Source: Actinacidiphila sp965342175 (lineage in GTDB: Bacteria; Actinomycetota; Actinomycetes; Streptomycetales; Streptomycetaceae). From it: a stretch of 64,000 nucleotides of DNA. The DNA is taken from positions 1 to 64,000 of the forward strand of contig NZ_CBDRBL010000006.1 of assembly GCF_965342175.1 (NCBI RefSeq), written 5' to 3'. Both the position numbers and the translations under genes were made by a program. The notes under the pieces were generated by a model that was not told the DNA's origin, made no database searches, and saw only the letters and a list, made by a program, of their open reading frames with translations. Shown piece by piece: positions 60,497 to 64,000 of the stretch (position 1 is the first letter of the stretch; each line of letters begins with the position of its first letter).

Positions 60497-61545
60497 ACGC
60501 CGATGATCCGCACGGCCCCGGCTCCCCCCGGAGCGCCGCGGAAGAACTGCTGGCGGCCTCGGCCGCCTGGGACCTCTCGCCGAACCGCCACCTCCACCAC
60601 AAGGAAGTTCTGATGCAACAGATCGACCGGGACGCCATCTCCGACGCCCGGACGCCGATGGCACGGCTCAGCCGTCGGCTCCGTCCGGCGATGGTCCTGC
60701 CCGTGGCAGCCGTACTGACCGGCGTGCTGGTCGTCACCGGGTCCGGCGGTGACCACACCTCGGCCCCGCGCCGGTCCTCCGTCGCCGGGCCGGCGAAGGG
60801 CAATGGCGCGGCCGTCACCCTCGACCGGATCGCCGCCGCCGCCATGACGCGGGACGTGACGCCGGTGGAGGACGGCCAGTTCGTGTACGTCGCGTTCCTG
60901 AGCCGCGAGAACAAGGGCGCCTTGAACAGCCCGGTCCGGCTCGGTGCGCCGGGCAGGCACGAGGTGTGGACCGCCCAGGGCTCCGGCCCCACCACCAGGA
61001 CCGGCTGGATCCGCGACACGGGCAAGGACGCGGTCATGCCCGGCGAACTGGTCCCCATCGTCAGCACCTCGCCCGTGGGCCCGGGCCTGGACCACGCCAC
61101 ATACAAGTGGCTGGCCTCGCTGCCCACGGACCCCGAGGCCCTGCGCACCCTGCTCTACGCCCAGACCGAGCCCTGGGGCGACCTGTCCAAGGACGAGACC
61201 GTCTTCCGGAACATCGGTGAGCTGCTGCGCTCGACGATCATGCCGCCCGCTACCGCCTCCGCGCTGTACAAGGTCGTCGAGAAGATCCCCGGAGTCACCA
61301 TGGTGCCCGACGCCGCCGATGCGGCAGGACGCCGCGGCATCGGCATCACGCGCGAGGACCCCGGGTCCGCCACGCGCGACGAATGGATCTTCCACAGGAA
61401 GACCTTCGCCTACCTCGGCTCGCGGTCCTACATGACCGCGGCCAAGGGCACCGGCGGAACCGATACGTTGTACGGCATCGACGCCGTCATGGCGAGCGGT
61501 GTCGTCGACAGCCCTGGCGAGGTGTCCGCCGACACCGCGGGTTGA
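60493..61545 (+). CDS. CU044_5270 family membrane protein, probable partner of the ECF sigma factor
   Basis: A 350-residue protein of the CU044_5270 type. A cytoplasmic N-terminus of about 55 residues precedes one transmembrane helix (about residues 58-77, MVLPVAAVLTGVLVV) and a large external domain with LDRIAAAAM, WLASLPTDPEALRTLLY, LLRSTIMPPATASALYK and IPGVTMVPDAADAAGR as conserved blocks. Such genes follow ECF sigma genes and probably act as anti-sigma or sensor proteins. It overlaps the sigma gene by 4 nt. A strong terminator follows. Confidence 0.87.
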   Translation: MNADDPHGPGSPRSAAEELLAASAAWDLSPNRHLHHKEVLMQQIDRDAISDARTPMARLSRRLRPAMVLPVAAVLTGVLVVTGSGGDHTSAPRRSSVAGPAKGNGAAVTLDRIAAAAMTRDVTPVEDGQFVYVAFLSRENKGALNSPVRLGAPGRHEVWTAQGSGPTTRTGWIRDTGKDAVMPGELVPIVSTSPVGPGLDHATYKWLASLPTDPEALRTLLYAQTEPWGDLSKDETVFRNIGELLRSTIMPPATASALYKVVEKIPGVTMVPDAADAAGRRGIGITREDPGSATRDEWIFHRKTFAYLGSRSYMTAAKGTGGTDTLYGIDAVMASGVVDSPGEVSADTAG

Positions 61546-61555
61546 CTTGCCGCCA

Positions 61556-61597
61556 CCGCAAGGACTCCCCGCTCCCTGGAGCGGGGAGTCCTTGCGG
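61556..61597. terminator. Strong terminator hairpin
   Basis: A perfect 20-bp stem (61556-61575 with 61578-61597) with a 2-nt gap, right after the CU044_5270-type gene. The following 279 nt up to the kinase stop hold no supported gene. Confidence 0.8.
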
Positions 61598-61876
61598 CGC
61601 GTCGGCCGGGAGCCGGCGGTCGGTCCGCCCGGCCGGCCGGCGCTCCGGTGACGACTCGGCCGGTGACGACCTGGGGCGCACTCGCGTGACGCGGGCCGCC
61701 GGAAGCCTCACCCGCGGCCTCGCCCACCGCCCCCAGCGCCACATCGACGAGCACGTCGACCCTTCAGTCCACGACAAAGGCGGCGACCGAGGTCACGCTC
61801 GTGGGCAGGGGTGCGCACCGCGCCGTGGTGTGGACGACGTCGGTGGAGGCGTGGGTGTTCGTGCCGGCCGGGGCGC

Positions 61877-63109
61877 TTACGGCGTGTGGGGTGCCGTCAC
61901 GCCCGGCAGCAGGCCGAGCCCCCGGCTCGGCCCCTGGCAGCCCTGGGCGGCCGCGATGCCGAGCGCGACGAGGAGGGTCACGGTGACGAAGACGATGAGC
62001 CGCTGCCGCAGCAGCCTGCGGTCGGCGCCCAGCGGTCGGCGGCCGGCGGGTGTGCGCGGCACCGGCGTGCGCCCGGACGGGGTCCGGGCCGGGGTGCGCG
62101 GTGTGGCGGGCGTACGGGGGGAGACCGGGGTGCGCGGCGGCACGGGTGTGCCCGGCGCCGTCCGCCGCTCTGTCTGCTGCTCCGCGTACGCCTGCGCCCG
62201 CGGGCCCGTGGGCCGCTCCGGGCGCGGAGCGGACGCCTTGGGCACGATGTCCCGCCACCCCGGTGCGGCGCCGAGGCCGCGTGCCTCGCGGGCCGCGATC
62301 TCGGTGAGCCGCTCGGAGAGCTGGACCGTGCTCGGCCGCTGCTCCGGGTCCTTGGCCAGGCACGCCTGGACCAGCGGGGCCAACGAGTCCGGCACACCGG
62401 TGAGGTCCGGCTCCTCGTGCACGACCCGGTAGAGCATGACCTCCGAACTGCCCTGTCCGAAGGGCGAGTCGCCCGTCGCCGCGTAGGCCAGCGTCGCGCC
62501 GAAGGCAAAGACGTCGGTGGCCGGGGTCACCGCCGCTCCGCGCACCTGCTCCGGCGCGAGGAAGCCGGGGGAGCCGACGGCCGTTCCCACGTGGGTGAGG
62601 GTGCTCGCGCCGGTCGACCAGGCGATGCCGAAGTCGATGATCCGGGGCCCCTTGGGCGACAGCAGGATGTTGGAGGGCTTCAGGTCGCGGTGGACGACCC
62701 CGGCCTCGTGGACGGCGACCAGCCCCTCCGCCAGAGCGGCGCCGATGGACGCGGTCTCGGCTGCGGAGAGCGTGCCGTCCCGGACGACCTTGTCGTGCAG
62801 CGAGGGCCCGGGAACGTACTGCGTGGCGAACCACGGCCGGTCCGCCTCCAAGTCGGCGGCGACCAGCCGCGCCGTGCAGCCGCCGCGGATGCGTCTCGCC
62901 GCCGACACCTCGCGGGCGAAGCGCGAGCGAAACTCCTGGTCCTCGGCGAGTTCGGGGCGGATCACCTTCAGCGCGACCCGCTGGCCGCGCTTGTCGGCAC
63001 CCAGGTAGACGACGCCCATGCCGCCCGCGCCGAGCCGCCGGTGCAGGCGGAACGAGCCGACGACACGCGGGTCCTCGCGCCGGAGCCGCATCATCGCCAT
63101 GTCGTCCAT
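61877..63109 (-). CDS. Membrane Ser/Thr protein kinase (PknB-type)
   Basis: A 410-residue eukaryotic-like kinase. The Gly loop LGAGGMGVVY is at 26-35, the ATP lysine is Lys48 (VALKV), the catalytic loop is HRDLKPSN with Asp142, and DFG is Asp159. A linker of about 110 residues contains many RTP/TP motifs (PRTPVSPRTPATPRTPARTP). One transmembrane helix follows (about 372-390, LIVFVTVTLLVALGIAAA) and only a short external tail, so no PASTA sensor. It may autophosphorylate on the Thr-Pro repeats. ATG 63109 was used; internal starts are possible. Confidence 0.9.
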   Translation of the reverse strand: MDDMAMMRLRREDPRVVGSFRLHRRLGAGGMGVVYLGADKRGQRVALKVIRPELAEDQEFRSRFAREVSAARRIRGGCTARLVAADLEADRPWFATQYVPGPSLHDKVVRDGTLSAAETASIGAALAEGLVAVHEAGVVHRDLKPSNILLSPKGPRIIDFGIAWSTGASTLTHVGTAVGSPGFLAPEQVRGAAVTPATDVFAFGATLAYAATGDSPFGQGSSEVMLYRVVHEEPDLTGVPDSLAPLVQACLAKDPEQRPSTVQLSERLTEIAAREARGLGAAPGWRDIVPKASAPRPERPTGPRAQAYAEQQTERRTAPGTPVPPRTPVSPRTPATPRTPARTPSGRTPVPRTPAGRRPLGADRRLLRQRLIVFVTVTLLVALGIAAAQGCQGPSRGLGLLPGVTAPHTP

Positions 63110-63309
63110 CCCCGCTGCCTGCCTGGCCAGTCTGACCCCGACAGCTTACGGACTGACCGCCCGTCGCGGCGCGAGGCCGCGCCCGCGCGAAGCAGCCGAT
63201 TGTCAGTGCCGGATGGGATCCTGGTAAGCGTGGGGAAGGTTCCGGCCGCTGACGGGGCCGGAAATTCGTCATGCCGTCAACAGTCCATCGGGCAAGGGGG
63301 ATTGACGCC

Positions 63310-63552
63310 ATGAAGGGTGATCGAGTCGAGATAGTCGTCGACGCCGGCGACACGACGAGGACGTATGAAGTGGTCGCCACCAGGGCCGGCCGCAGGGTCG
63401 AGACGGCGGTCCGCCGAGGGGTGGTGGAAGTGAGCGAAGTCACCCGGTCCGGCTCCGTGGTGCGCACCGCGCGCTTCATGGCCACCCGGGTCCTGGCCCT
63501 GGTCGAACAGCCTGTGCCCGCGGGCGACGGCGAGGACGAAGAGCGGGCCTGA
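63310..63552 (+). CDS. Small conserved protein with a beta-rich domain
   Basis: An 80-residue soluble protein: MKGDRVEIVVDAGDTTRTYEV, RRVETAVRRGVVEVSEVTRSG, then FMATRVLALVEQ and an acidic tail. The alternating strands suggest a small beta barrel. No family was recognised. ATG 63310 follows AAGGGGG. It lies between the kinase gene and a membrane protein gene on the other side. Confidence 0.65.
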   Translation: MKGDRVEIVVDAGDTTRTYEVVATRAGRRVETAVRRGVVEVSEVTRSGSVVRTARFMATRVLALVEQPVPAGDGEDEERA

Positions 63553-63567
63553 CGGCCGGAGTCCGTG

Positions 63568-63605
63568 CCCGCCCGGGAGATCCCCTCGGGGATCTCCCGG
63601 GCGGG
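63568..63605 (+). terminator. Terminator hairpin
   Basis: A perfect 18-bp stem (63568-63585 with 63588-63605) and a 2-nt loop follow the small gene. Confidence 0.75.
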
Positions 63606-63817
63606 GCGGCCGGGTTCCTCCACCCAGGGGAGTACACGGCGGGTTCGGGAGTCATCCTCGGGGAGGCCAGGGAAGCGGTACGAAGGCATGACGACCGCTG
63701 CCCGCGCCGCGCCTAGGCTTGTGGTCAAGCGGCGGGTGGAGCACTCGTCCCCCGAGGTCGATCACCCGCCGCGTCGACCACTGTGCTTGATCACGGACCA
63801 CGACCCGGGAGGGGGCC

Positions 63818-64000
63818 ATGGCGAACACGGCGAGCCGTACGGTGCGGCCGGCACGCGGCAGCAGGATGGCCGCCTTCGGCATACGCCCTTCGGGCACCCG
63901 GCATCCGCTGGTGGCGGTGGCGATGGTGCTGCCGCTCGCGGTGCTGCTCGCGGTGGCCTTCGGAGGCTGGGACGCGGTGGTCACACAGGCGTCGTCCGTA
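63818..64000 (+). CDS. N-terminal part of a membrane protein, cut by the window edge
   Basis: Only the first 61 codons are present. They start MANTASRTVRPARGSRMAAF, a basic cytoplasmic end, then a transmembrane helix at about residues 35-52 (LVAVAMVLPLAVLLAVAFGG). The following WDAVVTQASS looks extracytoplasmic. The layout would fit a membrane sensor kinase or an exported protein, but identity cannot be judged. GGGAGGGGG lies 2-10 nt before the ATG. Confidence 0.5.
   Translation, partial: MANTASRTVRPARGSRMAAFGIRPSGTRHPLVAVAMVLPLAVLLAVAFGGWDAVVTQASSV

Noticed and set aside
61811..63313. 500-codon rightward frame opposite the Ser/Thr kinase
   Set aside because: Shadow of the kinase gene; all kinase motifs are on the minus strand.
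1..64000. CRISPR arrays, tRNA/rRNA genes, insertion sequences or prophage
   Set aside because: None was recognised; the repeats seen are short coding repeats, operators or local duplications.

Overview
This 64-kb window is chromosomal DNA of a Streptomyces or a very close relative. The base composition is very high in G+C, third codon positions are almost always G or C, GTG/TTG/ATGA starts are common, and the gene content and order follow the conserved core region that carries glnA4, infC-rpmI-rplT, pheST, argCJBDR and argH in S. coelicolor. No tRNA, rRNA, CRISPR array, prophage or insertion sequence was recognised. Most genes are housekeeping or conserved accessory genes.

Layout. 1-4.8 kb: a GNAT acetyltransferase, then a gamma-glutamyl amine catabolism group (class I amidotransferase hydrolase, glutamine-synthetase-like GlnA4, aldehyde dehydrogenase, SDR). 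4.9-10.7 kb: DUF2510 membrane protein, a PLP enzyme, a Pro-rich membrane protein coupled to a mycosin-like protease, an SseB-like protein. 10.8-18.8 kb: DUF1844, the translation operon infC-rpmI-rplT, a TrmH methyltransferase, an orphan histidine kinase, pheST. 19-27.2 kb: a SpoIIE-type phosphatase, a hydroxyacyl-CoA dehydrogenase, a Tat-exported glycosyl hydrolase and several small conserved genes. 27.5-37 kb: arginine biosynthesis, argC-(small ORF)-argJ-argB-argD-argR, then argG and argH, with candidate ArgR sites before argC and argG. 37.2-45.2 kb: a TetR/MFS efflux pair, a TraB-like protein, PlsC, GDPD, a sigma-region-4-like protein and membrane proteins. 45.2-48.2 kb: metNIQ methionine uptake preceded by a Cys/Met-containing leader peptide. 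48.3-50.3 kb: MmcQ/YjbR, a methyltransferase, GNAT. 50.4-56.5 kb: cobalamin genes (cbiET, a BluB-CobT fusion, a CysG/CobA-like protein). 56.5-64 kb: a SpoU methyltransferase, an acyl-CoA dehydrogenase pair, an ECF sigma factor with its CU044_5270-type partner, a Ser/Thr kinase, a small protein, and the start of a membrane protein cut by the window edge.

The most unusual points are these. A composite fragment just after argR joins an inverted 62-nt near-copy of argB to a direct 43-nt near-copy of argC. An Arg-rich 62-residue ORF is translationally coupled between argC and argJ. The apparent infC start codon is AUC. The glnA4 ribosome-binding site can pair with an upstream copy of the 16S rRNA anti-SD sequence. 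An amber codon removes the last four residues of a hydroxyacyl-CoA dehydrogenase. Two SDR proteins lack the catalytic Tyr. A leader peptide ending RRMCRMCAR precedes metNIQ. A BluB-CobT fusion carries a disordered N-terminus of about 480 residues.
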